Shown here: in pieces, positions 55,425-64,000 of the stretch | Layout: each line of letters begins with the position of its first letter | Position numbering within the stretch: the stretch's first letter is position 1 | From: Nocardioides donggukensis | GTDB taxonomy: Bacteria; Actinomycetota; Actinomycetes; Propionibacteriales; Nocardioidaceae | NCBI RefSeq assembly: GCF_014842875.1 | Contig: NZ_JACYXZ010000001.1 | Coordinates: forward strand, 806,001-870,000 | DNA: 64,000 nt | Reading direction: 5' to 3' | The notes under the pieces: model-generated | Database searches by the model: none | Told to the model about the DNA's origin: nothing | The model's input: only the letters and a program-made list of their open reading frames with translations | Translations under genes and position numbers: made by a program

Positions 55425-56048
55425 TCAGCAGCAGCCCTCGCCCCGCCAGGCGTCGCGGCCCTCCTTCGCGGCGACCGCGGCGATGACCAGGCCGGCCACC
55501 GGGTCCGCCCACGACCAGCCGAGCGTTGCGTTCAGCAGCAGTCCGGCCAGCAGCACGGCGGACAGGTAGGTGCAGAGCAGGGTCTGGGTCGAGTCGGCCA
55601 CCACGGCGGCGGAGCCCAGCGCCCGGCCGGTGCGTCGTTGCGCCCAGGACAGGAACGGCATCACCAGCAGCGACGCGACGGCCAGGGCGATGCCGACCCG
55701 GGAGGCGTCCGGCTCGTGTCCGGAGAGCAGGGCCCGGAGCGACTCGACGGTGACGTAGGCAGCGAGCGCGTAGAACGAGAGCGCCATCAACCGCTGTGCC
55801 TGCCGCTCCCGGGTCTCGGGCATCCGGTGCCGGAACTGCCAGAGCACGATCAGCCCGGAGGAGACCTCGACCACCGAGTCCAGGCCGAAGCCGACCAGCG
55901 CCACCGAGCCGGACGCGACGCCGGCCGCGATGGCGATGACCGCCTCGACGGCGTTGTAGGTCACCGAGGCGCCGGCGAGGAGCCGGGCGCGTCGTCCCAG
56001 GCGCGCAGCGTCACCGGGCGCCAGCGGGGCGTGGGTGTGCGCGCTCAT
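55425..56048 (-). CDS. Cation diffusion facilitator-type metal efflux protein
   Basis: 207 residues with about six membrane helices and the CDF pattern (GFGLDSVVEVSSG in helix 2; STQTLLCTYLSA in helix 5; D-rich metal site). A short version lacking most of the cytoplasmic C-terminal domain; it ends GEGCC, and the two cysteines may bind metal. ATG 56048 overlaps the ArsR stop by 4 bp, so efflux is controlled by the metal sensor upstream. Confidence 0.87.
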   Translation of the reverse strand: MSAHTHAPLAPGDAARLGRRARLLAGASVTYNAVEAVIAIAAGVASGSVALVGFGLDSVVEVSSGLIVLWQFRHRMPETRERQAQRLMALSFYALAAYVTVESLRALLSGHEPDASRVGIALAVASLLVMPFLSWAQRRTGRALGSAAVVADSTQTLLCTYLSAVLLAGLLLNATLGWSWADPVAGLVIAAVAAKEGRDAWRGEGCC

Positions 56049-56461
56049 CGGCGCTCGTCCCCGGCCAGGTCGGTGTGGCCGCTGTGGTCGGTGTGCAGCG
56101 TCGCCGGCCCGTAGTTCGCGCACAGGACCACGGCCTCGCCGGTGTCCGCGAGGAGGCGGTCGGCGGCGGCGAACAGCTCCCGGGTGGTCTCCGGGTGGGC
56201 CAGCGAGAACAGCGAGGCCCGGCCCTCCGGCCGGGAGACCACCAGTCCGCAGTCCCGCAGACAGGCGAGGTGCTTGCTCACCGTCGACTGGGCCAGACCC
56301 ACGTGCGCGGTCAGGTCGACCACCCGGTGCTCGCCCAGGGCGAGGTGGCGCAGGAGGGCGAGTCGGGTGGGGTCGGAGAACCCGTGGAACAGGCAGGCCG
56401 CCGCCACGAGGTCGTCGCCGGTGTGGTCACCGGGAGTCGGGCTCGCCTCTGTCATCGTCAT
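56045..56461 (-). CDS. ArsR family metal-sensing repressor
   Basis: 138 residues, winged helix with DLTAHVGLAQSTVSKHLACLRDCGLV as recognition region. Possible metal ligands: Cys in AAACLFH and CLRDC (CxxxC-like spacing), and a His-rich tail (LHTDHSGHTD). It resembles CmtR/NmtR-type sensors. ATG 56461 is chosen over ATG 56479 because TATCAT (complement of 56468-56473) lies 6 nt upstream; the extra residues MRYHRC would span the promoter. Confidence 0.88.
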   Translation of the reverse strand: MTMTEASPTPGDHTGDDLVAAACLFHGFSDPTRLALLRHLALGEHRVVDLTAHVGLAQSTVSKHLACLRDCGLVVSRPEGRASLFSLAHPETTRELFAAADRLLADTGEAVVLCANYGPATLHTDHSGHTDLAGDERR

Positions 56462-56480
56462 GCAGCGATGATAGCGCATG
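56459..56480. promoter_or_regulatory. ArsR promoter/operator region
   Basis: The -10 TATCAT on the minus strand is embedded in an imperfect ATGC...GCAT dyad (56461-56480), placing a likely ArsR operator over the promoter. Confidence 0.4.
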
Positions 56481-56514
56481 GAGGTGGCTGATCGTCCACT
56501 GATCCGGGCATGGC

Positions 56515-56520
56515 TAGCCT
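56515..56520 (+). promoter_or_regulatory. -10 box of leaderless galM
   Basis: TAGCCT 6 nt before ATG 56527. Confidence 0.5.
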
Positions 56521-56526
56521 GCCCGC

Positions 56527-57510
56527 ATGAGCATCCACGGGTTCGGCTCCCTCCCGGACGGCCGGCCCGTCCACCGCGTGGTCGTGGGGGAGCCGCCCGG
56601 CCCGGTGCTGCACGTGCTCGACCTGGGGGCGACCGTGCACCGACTCGAGGTGACCGGCCCGGACGGCGTACGCCGCAACGTGGTGCTCGGCCTGCCGACG
56701 CCGGAGGCGTACCTCGCCGGCTCGGGCTACGTCGGCGGCACGATCGGGCGGTACGCCAACCGGATCGCCGGCGGCTGCTTCCCGCTCGCCGGCACGCAGG
56801 TCCGGGTCGGCGCCCACGACCGGGGCAACCACCTGCACGGCGGCCCGGACGGGTTCGACCGGAGGCTGTGGGAGGTGGCCGAGGTGGCAGCCGACCGGTG
56901 CCAGCTCGTGCTGCACAGCCCGGACGGGGACCAGGGCTTCCCCGGCAACCTGACCGCGCGGGCGCGGTTCGAGGTCGACGAGCGGGAGGTGCGGCTCACG
57001 CTGGAGGCGGAGACCGATGCCCCGACCGTGGTCAACCTGACCAGCCACGCCTACCTCGACCTCGGTGCCGGAGTGGTCGACCACCTGCGGCTGCAGGTGG
57101 CGGCCGACGACTACACCCCGGTCGGCGACACCGGCATCCCGCGAGCCGGGCACGAGCCGGTGGCCGGCACCCGCTTCGACGTCCGCGAGCCGACTCGGAT
57201 CGGCGGCACCGTGCTCGACCACAACCTCGTCCTCCGGGGGAGCGGGCTGCGCCACGTGGCGACGCTGTCCGCACCCGCCACCGGCCTGCAGGTCGAGCTG
57301 TCCACCGATCAGCCCGGCCTGCAGGTCTACACGGGCGACCAGCTCGCAGCCCCCCTGCGGCCTCGGGCCGGCATCGCCCTGGAGCCGCAGCTGTTCCCGG
57401 ACACCCCGAACCGGCCGGACTTCCCCTCCGCGACGCTCCGGCCCGGCGAGACCTATCGATCCCGGATCGCCTGGCGGTTCGGCCCCCTCAGTCGCCGACC
57501 ACCGCCGTGA
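56527..57510 (+). CDS. galM: Aldose 1-epimerase (mutarotase)
   Basis: 327 residues. Interconverts alpha and beta anomers of galactose, feeding galactokinase. Motifs: IGRYANRIAGG, GNHLHGGPDGFDRRLW (catalytic His region), NLTSHAYLDL, and the C-terminal Glu in ALEPQLFPDTPN. ATG 56527 follows TAGCCT by 6 nt. The last 23 bp overlap the convergent alpha-galactosidase gene. Confidence 0.94.
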   Translation: MSIHGFGSLPDGRPVHRVVVGEPPGPVLHVLDLGATVHRLEVTGPDGVRRNVVLGLPTPEAYLAGSGYVGGTIGRYANRIAGGCFPLAGTQVRVGAHDRGNHLHGGPDGFDRRLWEVAEVAADRCQLVLHSPDGDQGFPGNLTARARFEVDEREVRLTLEAETDAPTVVNLTSHAYLDLGAGVVDHLRLQVAADDYTPVGDTGIPRAGHEPVAGTRFDVREPTRIGGTVLDHNLVLRGSGLRHVATLSAPATGLQVELSTDQPGLQVYTGDQLAAPLRPRAGIALEPQLFPDTPNRPDFPSATLRPGETYRSRIAWRFGPLSRRPPP

Positions 57511-59617
57511 CCCTCAGCAGCAACAGCTGCTCGGGCGCCAGGATCGGCAGCGGGAGCCCCACCCGGGCCAACGCCGACCCGGGCAGGATCGCCTCGCCGG
57601 CGGCGAGCCACGGCGGGGTGGCCCGCTCCATCGTGCGCGGCGAGTCACCGGGGGGCTGCGGACGGACCCGGTAGGTCCGGCTCGGGTCGAGACCGGGCAG
57701 CACCACTCGGGCGGGCACCGAGGCCGTCGCCGTGCGGGTCTGCACGGCGGCGAAGAGGGCGTCGGCGCGGTCCCGTGCGACCACCCCGTGCAGCTCGGTG
57801 CCGTCGACCAGGTGGTCGGCGCGCACCACGTCCCCGGAGTGCAGCAGCGGCCGCAGCTCCCGGTACGCCGCCACCCAGGCCGCCAGCTCGGCGCGCTCGG
57901 CCTCGGTGGCGTCGGTGACGTCCCACTCGATGCCGAAGTGCCCGAACAGGGCCGTCCCGGCACGGAACGACAGGTCCAGGGTCCTGCCGGTCTGGTGGTT
58001 CCTCGGGGCGCTGACGTGCGCGCCGACCAGCTCCGGCGGCACCAGCAGGCCGGTCCAGCGCTGGATCGACTGGCGCTCGAGGGCGTCGGTGCAGTCGCTG
58101 GCCCAGATCCGGTCGGTCCGGGCGAGGACCTCCAGGTCCACCCTGCCGCCGCCCGACGCGCACGACTCGATCTCCACCGACGGGTGGCGGCTCCGCAGCG
58201 TGTCGAGCATCCGGTAGAACGCCAGGGTCTGGGCCCGGACGCCCGGCCCCTCGCCGTGCCCGGCGTCGATCAGGTCCCGGTTGTGGTCCCACTTGAGGTA
58301 GCTGATCCGGTGCTCGGTGAGCAGCTCGTCGAGCCGATCGAGGATGTGCTCCCAGGCGTCCGGGTGAGCCAGGTCGAGGACCTGCTGGTGCCGCCACTCG
58401 GGTGGCAGCCGACCGGGTACGGCGAGCAGCCAGTCCGGGTGTGCGCGCGCGAGGTCGGAGTCCAGGTTGACCATCTCCGGCTCGACCCACAGGCCGAAGT
58501 CCATGCCCAGGTCCACGACCCGGTCGATGAGCGGCCCGAGCCCCGACGGCAGCACGGCCTCCGAGACGGACCAGTCACCGAGCCCAGCGCGGTCCGAGGT
58601 GCGTCCGGTGAACCACCCGTCGTCGAGCACGAAGCGCTCGACACCGATCTGTGCCGCCTGCTCGGCCATGTCGAGCAGACGGTCCGGGTCGAGGTCGAAG
58701 TAGACAGCCTCCCAGGTGTTCAGCACCACCGGGCGCGGGGCGCGGGGATGCTGGGGGCGGTCCCGCACCAGGTCGTGCAGCGCGTGGCTGATCCCGTCCA
58801 GTCCGCGCGCGGAGTGGGCGGCGTACACCCAGGGGGTCGAGTACGCCTCTCCCGGACCCAGCCGGACCTCGCCGGCCTGCAGCAGCTCCCCGCCGCCGAG
58901 CGCGGTCGGCCCCTCGGGCAGCCGCTCCGCCCACAGCGTGCTGTCACCGCTCCAGGCGACGTGCACCGCCCAGGCCTCGCCGTCCCGGAAGCCGAATCCG
59001 GCGGTGCCGGCGACGAGCAGCAGCGGCGCGTCGTGGCCGGTGCGTCCGTGCCGCCCCTCGCGGACCCAGGCGCCGTGGTTCAGTGTGGTCCGCTGCGGCA
59101 CCCGCTCGTTGCCCCACCGACCCGTGAGGTCGAGCAGCTCGGAGGCGCGGGCCGGGACCGGGAGCTGCACCGGCAGCGACACCAGGTCATAGGGGTCGTC
59201 GCCGTCGTTGACCAGGGTGTGCCGCATCACCAGCACACCCTGACCGGTGAGCCGGAGCTCGGAGCGCAGCGACAGCGCGGCCTGCTCGTCGACCGCCTCG
59301 ACCGTGATCGCACCGGCCTGCCCCTCCTCCGCCCGCGAGACCGCGGTGGTGGCGAAGAGCGGCGACCAGGCCCGGCCGGCCCGGCTCCCGACCAGCCCGC
59401 CGCGTCCGAGGTGCCCGCGTGCGGGGTGCGGCAGCAGCTCCAGCGGCGGACGCGCGTCCAGCGCGCCGTGCGCCACGCCGTACGGCGCCGCGGCCGCCAC
59501 CGCCGCCGCGGTCTCCTCGGACAGGTCGCCCAGGTCGGCACCCCAGTGCACGACCTCGGGCAGACCGGGGGACCGGGGATCGAGGAGCAGGCTGACGCCG
59601 TTCGCGCGCAGGTACAC
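57488..59617 (-). CDS. GH36 alpha-galactosidase
   Basis: 709 residues, cytoplasmic. Releases galactose from melibiose or raffinose-type sugars. GH36 motifs: FVLDDGWF, GLWVEPEMVNLDSDL, KWDHNRD with nucleophile Asp444, and ASDCTDALERQ with the acid/base Asp in the 508-511 region. GTG 59617 follows GAGAAGGA. No sugar transporter is adjacent in the window. Confidence 0.94.
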   Translation of the reverse strand: MYLRANGVSLLLDPRSPGLPEVVHWGADLGDLSEETAAAVAAAAPYGVAHGALDARPPLELLPHPARGHLGRGGLVGSRAGRAWSPLFATTAVSRAEEGQAGAITVEAVDEQAALSLRSELRLTGQGVLVMRHTLVNDGDDPYDLVSLPVQLPVPARASELLDLTGRWGNERVPQRTTLNHGAWVREGRHGRTGHDAPLLLVAGTAGFGFRDGEAWAVHVAWSGDSTLWAERLPEGPTALGGGELLQAGEVRLGPGEAYSTPWVYAAHSARGLDGISHALHDLVRDRPQHPRAPRPVVLNTWEAVYFDLDPDRLLDMAEQAAQIGVERFVLDDGWFTGRTSDRAGLGDWSVSEAVLPSGLGPLIDRVVDLGMDFGLWVEPEMVNLDSDLARAHPDWLLAVPGRLPPEWRHQQVLDLAHPDAWEHILDRLDELLTEHRISYLKWDHNRDLIDAGHGEGPGVRAQTLAFYRMLDTLRSRHPSVEIESCASGGGRVDLEVLARTDRIWASDCTDALERQSIQRWTGLLVPPELVGAHVSAPRNHQTGRTLDLSFRAGTALFGHFGIEWDVTDATEAERAELAAWVAAYRELRPLLHSGDVVRADHLVDGTELHGVVARDRADALFAAVQTRTATASVPARVVLPGLDPSRTYRVRPQPPGDSPRTMERATPPWLAAGEAILPGSALARVGLPLPILAPEQLLLLRVTAVVGD

Positions 59618-59744
59618 GGTGTCCTTCTCGGGGGCAGGTGGATCGTCCAGGCCACGTGCTCGACGGCCATCCGACAGAACGGCTCAGTATCCTGTCCACG
59701 GGTGAGGTCCACAAGGGTCTCGGACACGCGGGAGGACCGGCACT

Positions 59745-60926
59745 GTGACGACCCCGGAGCCGGCGCGCCGTGCCTCGGCCACGTTCGTCGAGCGGCACGG
59801 CGGTGACCCCGACGGCGTGTGGTTCGCGCCCGGCCGGGTGAACCTGATCGGCGAGCACACCGACTACAATGAGGGCTTCGTGCTGCCGCTCGCCCTGGCC
59901 CAGGGGGTCGGCGTGGCGGCGCGGCGCCGCGCGGACGGCGTGCTGCGGGTGACCTCCCGACAGCTCGAGGGCGCCGAGGGCACCGTCGAGTGCGCCGTGG
60001 CCGACCTGGCCCCCGGCGCCGTCTCGGGGTGGGGGGCCTACCCGGCCGGCGTGGCCTGGGCGCTGCGGGAGGCCGGCCACCCGGTGACGGGCGCCGATCT
60101 GGTGCTGGACTCCGACGTCCCGCCCGGCGCCGGGCTGTCGTCGTCGCACGCCCTGGAGTGCGCGGTGGCCGTGGCGCTGCTCGGGTTGTCCGAGCCGGAC
60201 CCGACCACACTCGACCGGACCGCCCTCGCGCGGCTGGTCCGCACGGCGGAGAACGACTTCGTCGGCGCGCCGACGGGGATCATGGACCAGATGGCGTCGC
60301 TGCACGGCGTGGCCGACCACGCGCTGTTCATCGACACCCGCTCGCTCGCCGTCGAGCCGGTGCCGTTCGACCCGGGGGCCAACGGCCTGGCCCTGCTGGT
60401 CCTGGACACCCGGACCGAGCACGCGCTGGTCGACGGCGAGTACGCCGACCGGCGGGCCGCCTGCGCCGCCGGTGCGGCCGCCCTGGGGGTGGCGGCACTG
60501 CGGGACGTCGCGGCCGACGATCTGGCGACGCTGGAGGGGAGGATCGGTGACCCGGTGGTCCGGCGCCGGGTCCGGCACGTGGTCACCGAGGACGCCCGGG
60601 TGCTGTCGACGGTGGAGCGGCTCCGCGCAGGTGCCGACCTGCGGTCGATCGGCACGCTCCTGACCGCCTCGCACGCCTCCATGCGCGACGACTTCGAGAT
60701 CACCGTCCCCCAGGTCGACCTGGCGGTCCACGCCGCGCTCGCGGCCGGCGCGCACGGTGCCCGCATGACCGGTGGCGGCTTCGGTGGCTGCGTGCTGGCC
60801 CTCGTCGAGGCCGAGGCGATCGACGACGTGGCGCAGGCCGTGCGGGCCGCCTACGCCGGCGCGGGATTCACCGCGCCGGTGCCGGTCCCCGCGCGGCCCT
60901 CGGCGGGTGCCCGCAGGGTCTCGTAG
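59745..60926 (+). CDS. galK: Galactokinase
   Basis: 393 residues. Phosphorylates galactose to galactose-1-phosphate. GHMP motifs: GRVNLIGEHTDYN (30-42), PPGAGLSSSHALE and MTGGGFGGCVLAL. GTG 59745 has GGAGGAC 7 nt upstream. Divergent from the alpha-galactosidase gene; a TATCCT (about 59689) may serve as -10. galT and galE are not present nearby. Confidence 0.95.
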   Translation: MTTPEPARRASATFVERHGGDPDGVWFAPGRVNLIGEHTDYNEGFVLPLALAQGVGVAARRRADGVLRVTSRQLEGAEGTVECAVADLAPGAVSGWGAYPAGVAWALREAGHPVTGADLVLDSDVPPGAGLSSSHALECAVAVALLGLSEPDPTTLDRTALARLVRTAENDFVGAPTGIMDQMASLHGVADHALFIDTRSLAVEPVPFDPGANGLALLVLDTRTEHALVDGEYADRRAACAAGAAALGVAALRDVAADDLATLEGRIGDPVVRRRVRHVVTEDARVLSTVERLRAGADLRSIGTLLTASHASMRDDFEITVPQVDLAVHAALAAGAHGARMTGGGFGGCVLALVEAEAIDDVAQAVRAAYAGAGFTAPVPVPARPSAGARRVS

Positions 60927-60959
60927 TCGCACTCACCGGGCAGGGTGCACTATGTCTGC

Positions 60960-61865
60960 GTGAGCATCGATCGGGCCGGCGCCGTCTGGGGGGCCCGTGT
61001 CCGGCTCGGTCTGCTGGCGGGCGCGTTCGGCATCGGCCTCGTCCTCGTCTACTACCTCACCGTCCGCACGGTGCCGGGCCGGGTGTTCAGCGACACGTCG
61101 CTGCGCGGAGCCCTGCTCACGAGCTCCTCGCTGCGGGGCTCGGTCGACGCCGCCCTGAACGTGGTTTCGGTGGCGTCGCTGCTCGGCGCCATGGCGGTGG
61201 TGGCGGTGATCGCGCTGCTTCGGCTGGCGCGGCTCCAGGGGGTGGCCGCGATCGGGATCCTGGTCGGGGCGAACGGCTCCACATGGTTGCTCAAGAACGT
61301 CCTGCTGGTGCGCCCCGACCTGGGCGTGGACGAGATCGCCCCCGCCACCCTCAACAGCCTGCCGAGCGGGCACACCACGGCCGCCTTCTCCGCCGTCGCC
61401 GCCCTGATCTTCGTCGTGCCCCGCCAGCTGCGCCTGGTCACCGCCACCGTCGGCGGCGGCTACGCGGCGCTCACCGCGCTGGCCACGATGTCGGCCGGGT
61501 GGCACCGTGCGGGCGACTCGATCGCGGCGTTCCTCCTGGTCGGCCTGTGGACCACGCTCGCCGCGGCGGCCGTGGTCCTCGCCGGCGTGTCCGCGGACAT
61601 CCCCGACCCGGAGCCCGGGAGCGCCGCGGGGGCCGTGCTGCGCTGGCTCGGCGCGACCGCCGCCGGGACCTTCATCCTCGGGATCACCCTGGCCGGGGCC
61701 GTCGTCGCCGTCGAGCCGGTGCGCGAGAGCAGTGTCGGCTCGGCCACGGCGTTCGCCGCCGGGGCGCTGCTGATCGCGGCCGCCGCGGCGGTCGCGCTCA
61801 TCGGCATGCTCCGGGCGCTCACGGTGATGGACCGAGCCGAGGCCGCGGCGGTGACTCGGGGCTGA
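60960..61865 (+). CDS. PAP2-type membrane phosphatase
   Basis: 301 residues with about eight membrane helices and the PAP2 site: KNVLLVRP, PSGHTT, and SAGWHRAGD. Acts on lipid phosphates such as phosphatidic acid or undecaprenyl pyrophosphate. GTG 60960 is chosen over GTG 60945 because CACTAT (60948-60953) lies 6 nt before it. Confidence 0.88.
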   Translation: MSIDRAGAVWGARVRLGLLAGAFGIGLVLVYYLTVRTVPGRVFSDTSLRGALLTSSSLRGSVDAALNVVSVASLLGAMAVVAVIALLRLARLQGVAAIGILVGANGSTWLLKNVLLVRPDLGVDEIAPATLNSLPSGHTTAAFSAVAALIFVVPRQLRLVTATVGGGYAALTALATMSAGWHRAGDSIAAFLLVGLWTTLAAAAVVLAGVSADIPDPEPGSAAGAVLRWLGATAAGTFILGITLAGAVVAVEPVRESSVGSATAFAAGALLIAAAAAVALIGMLRALTVMDRAEAAAVTRG

Positions 61866-61887
61866 GCCGCGGCCTCGGGGTCGGCCC

Positions 61888-62607
61888 TCACCCCCGATCG
61901 AGATCCGAGACCAGCGTCTCGCTGCCGAGGTCGTCGTTGACGAGCGCCTCGAGCGAGTCGAGCGGTCCGGGCCCGGCGCGGCGCTGGGCGGCCGGCGGAT
62001 CGACCCGCAGCGCCGCGGCCTGCTCGTCCACCCAGGCCCGCAGCGCGTCCTCCGCCTCGTGGGACAGCTCGTCGCCGTCCGCGTCGAGGACCACGAGCTG
62101 CACCGCCAGGCTGTTGCTCAGGCAGCCCTCACAGGCCGCGTTGAGTGCCAGTGCCCGGTTGTTGGCGGTCACCTCGTGCCCGCCGCGGACCATGACCACC
62201 TGCACGGACAGGGCGGTGGCCCGGCAGTCCGTGCACTGGCTCCAGGCCACGGCGGCGTTGTCGAGGGCGACGTCGCCCGGCCGGTGCGCGTAGACCAGCT
62301 GGAGCGTCACGGCGTCGCCGCGGCACCCGTCGCAGGTGGCGGAGGACGTCGCGGAGGTGTCAACCGCGAGTGGTCGCCAGCCGATCCACTTGGTCCGGGA
62401 CGCCTTGTCGAGCACCGTGGGGTTGGCCTCGGTCGGGTGCGCCGCGGCGGTGAGGTCGAGGTTCTTCACGCGGTGCCTGGGGTGGGCCTGCGAGGAGACC
62501 GCGAGGCTGCCGAGCAGCAACGCGGTCAGCGCGAGGAGGACGCCGAGGCGCCTCCGACTGGGATGTGCCTGACGTGCTCGTGCCTGGGGTGCTCTGGTGT
62601 GGATCAT
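61888..62607 (-). CDS. Secreted protein with three CxxC repeats
   Basis: 239 residues, family not recognised. Signal peptide (cleavage near SSQA-HP, about 41), then three repeats of about 33 residues, each with C-x2-C followed by a hydrophobic strand: Cys92/95 (CDGC...VTLQLVY), Cys125/128 (CTDC...LSVQVVM), Cys159/162 (CEGC...LAVQLVV). The C-terminal tail is acidic. The CxxC pairs could form disulfides or bind metal outside the membrane. ATG 62607 overlaps the upstream MinD-like gene by 4 bp, so the two are coupled. Confidence 0.8.
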   Translation of the reverse strand: MIHTRAPQARARQAHPSRRRLGVLLALTALLLGSLAVSSQAHPRHRVKNLDLTAAAHPTEANPTVLDKASRTKWIGWRPLAVDTSATSSATCDGCRGDAVTLQLVYAHRPGDVALDNAAVAWSQCTDCRATALSVQVVMVRGGHEVTANNRALALNAACEGCLSNSLAVQLVVLDADGDELSHEAEDALRAWVDEQAAALRVDPPAAQRRAGPGPLDSLEALVNDDLGSETLVSDLDRG

Positions 62608-64000
62608 CGTGTCGTTCCCATCTCCCGGAAGTTGTCGGCCACCGCGGCGGCCACCTGGATCATGCTGTCGCGGGTCTGTCGGCGCAGGCTCGACATGTCG
62701 GTGCGGCCGCCGGTCTCGAGGGCGGGGTCCCAGGGGACCGTGATCACCCGGTCGCACCGCTTCTCGAAGTGCCGGCGCATCGGGTCGGCCGGGGCGCCCA
62801 CGTCGTCGCGCAGGCCGTTGATCACGACCACGGCGTTGGCGACCAGGTGGGCGAAGCCGTGCTCGTCCATCCAGTCGAGGGTGAGCGCGGCGGCCCGACC
62901 CCCGTCGATGCCCTGACGCAGCACCAGCACCACCTGGTCGGCCTCGGAGAGCAGCCCCTGGTTGGCGCTGTCGAGGATGCCGGTGCCGGTGTCCAGGAGG
63001 ATCAGGTTGTAGTAGTGGTCGAGCAGGTCGATCAGCCGGTGGTAGTCGGTCCGGTCGAGCGCCATCCCGATGCGCGGGTCGTCGTCGGAGGCGAGCACCT
63101 CGAGCCGTGACTCCTCGGCCTGCGAGGTGTAGGAGCGCAGCTCGGCGTACGTCGTGATCCGGTCGAGGTCGCGCAGGACGTCCGTGATCGTCCGGCCCAT
63201 CGGGAGCGCCGCCCGGTGGGCCAGGTTCCCGGCGTCCGGGTTGGCGTCGACGGCGACCACCCGGTCGCCGCGGAGCATGGCGAAGGTGCTGCCCAGCGCG
63301 AGCGAGATCGTGGTCTTGCCGACGCCGCCCTTGCGGCTCATCACCACCACCCGGCGGGACCCCTCGATGGGGGTGCGGAGTCGCCGCTCCAGGGCCTCGC
63401 GGTGCAGCTCGGCCTGGCTGCGGCCGGGGTTGAGGACGTGCCCGGTGCCCGTGTAGACGGCCCGACGCCAGCCGTGCCCCGGTGCCGGTCGCCTGGCCGG
63501 GAGCATGAGCGCGTCGGTGAAGTCGGCGGCCGACGGCACGGCGATCTCGGGCGGGGTGAGGTGCCGGGCCCCGCCGGCGGGTGCCTCCCACGACTCGACC
63601 CCCGGGCGCGTCGACCGGTGCTGCACCCATCGGCCCAGGGCGGCCAGGGCCCGCCACAGCAGGACGGCGACACCGAGCAGGGGGAGCAGGATCAGCAGCA
63701 TCGACAGGGTGGAGAGCCCCATCATCGCGACGTCCCGCTGGGCCCAGGCCGCGTCGAAGATCTGCCGGTGCAGCCGGATCCCGTCGCCGCCGCGGGACAC
63801 GAACTCCGGCAGCCTCCAGATCAGCCAGACCAGGCCGAGCATCAGCGTCGGCACGACCAGCACGACCCAGGTCACCACCATCCGGCGGGCACCGGGCCGG
63901 AGCTCGGTGACCCGCGGGTCGGCGGGGACGCCGGGCCGCAGGGTGCGCAGCACCGGCCCGACCCGGGCGAAGAGGTCCGGGACCCCCGCCAGGTCGGAGA
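62604..64000 (-). CDS. Membrane-anchored MinD/ParA-like ATPase (5' end outside window)
   Basis: At least 450 residues; the frame is open to the right edge, so the start (GTG 63953 or beyond the window) is unresolved. Two membrane helices near the N-terminus of the visible part (VVTWVVLVVPTLMLGLVWLIW and LLILLPLLGVAVLLW), a cytoplasmic linker, then a deviant-Walker ATPase: RKGGVGKTT, VVAVDANPDAGN, and LILLDTGTG. Soluble MinD-type folds fused to membrane helices often position or energise envelope machines. It overlaps the CxxC-repeat gene by 4 bp. Confidence 0.85.
   Translation of the reverse strand, partial: SDLAGVPDLFARVGPVLRTLRPGVPADPRVTELRPGARRMVVTWVVLVVPTLMLGLVWLIWRLPEFVSRGGDGIRLHRQIFDAAWAQRDVAMMGLSTLSMLLILLPLLGVAVLLWRALAALGRWVQHRSTRPGVESWEAPAGGARHLTPPEIAVPSAADFTDALMLPARRPAPGHGWRRAVYTGTGHVLNPGRSQAELHREALERRLRTPIEGSRRVVVMSRKGGVGKTTISLALGSTFAMLRGDRVVAVDANPDAGNLAHRAALPMGRTITDVLRDLDRITTYAELRSYTSQAEESRLEVLASDDDPRIGMALDRTDYHRLIDLLDHYYNLILLDTGTGILDSANQGLLSEADQVVLVLRQGIDGGRAAALTLDWMDEHGFAHLVANAVVVINGLRDDVGAPADPMRRHFEKRCDRVITVPWDPALETGGRTDMSSLRRQTRDSMIQVAAAVADNFREMGTTR

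Overview
The window is a very GC-rich chromosomal segment from a high-GC Gram-positive actinobacterium, most likely Nocardioides or another Nocardioidaceae member. This rests on GTG-rich starts, many leaderless starts with a TANNNT box 6-8 nt upstream, an actinobacterial tmRNA (tag ANAKRTDFALAA), and the cysteine/ClpS/MurI neighbourhood shared with Mycobacterium tuberculosis. It is almost fully coding. Both edges cut genes: a TadB-like protein at the left and a MinD-like ATPase at the right.

Left part (1-16.4 kb): the end of a tad (Flp-type) pilus operon (tadB, tadC, a small pilin-like gene, two TadE-like genes, a TadG-like gene); a secreted CAP-domain protein; a flavohemoglobin / DivIVA-like / flavohemoglobin trio; prfB; a ccdA plus thioredoxin-lipoprotein pair; ftsE-ftsX followed by an EnvC-like M23 hydrolase and smpB; a 60-bp REP-derived tandem array whose last element supplies the start of an amidohydrolase gene; a secreted trypsin-like protease; and the tmRNA gene ssrA.

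Middle (16.4-40.9 kb): just after ssrA lies a visibly less GC-rich, island-like stretch with an IS481-type transposase remnant and a two-gene cassette of unknown function (a glycine-rich membrane protein and a small helical partner overlapping it by 8 bp). Core-like genes resume after a strong hairpin: alpha/beta hydrolase, HNH protein, M15 and M14 peptidases, HIT, FabG-type reductase, DUF3048 lipoprotein, TetR regulator, YqgE, DUF3039, an SF2 helicase, IclR and Lrp regulators around HPPD, a tandemly duplicated lipoprotein with duplicated hairpins, an aldehyde dehydrogenase/GMC oxidoreductase pair, DUF1697, an enoyl-CoA hydratase, and NAD-salvage genes pncA and pncB.

Right part (40.9-64 kb): clpS-DUF2017-mec-cysO-(NYN)-cysM and then murI-MBL hydrolase, resembling the mycobacterial CysO sulfur-carrier cysteine pathway but with an inserted NYN gene; an ABC exporter; rph-rdgB; an MFS transporter; tRNA-Leu; Bcp peroxiredoxin; an ECF nickel/cobalt transporter (cbiM, PDGLE protein, cbiQ, cbiO) preceded by a textbook Nur box; DUF3618 and GroES; tRNA-Lys; an ArsR/CDF metal-efflux pair; a galactoside cluster (galM, GH36 alpha-galactosidase, galK, no galT seen); a PAP2 phosphatase; and a secreted protein with three CxxC repeats overlapping a membrane-anchored MinD-like ATPase.
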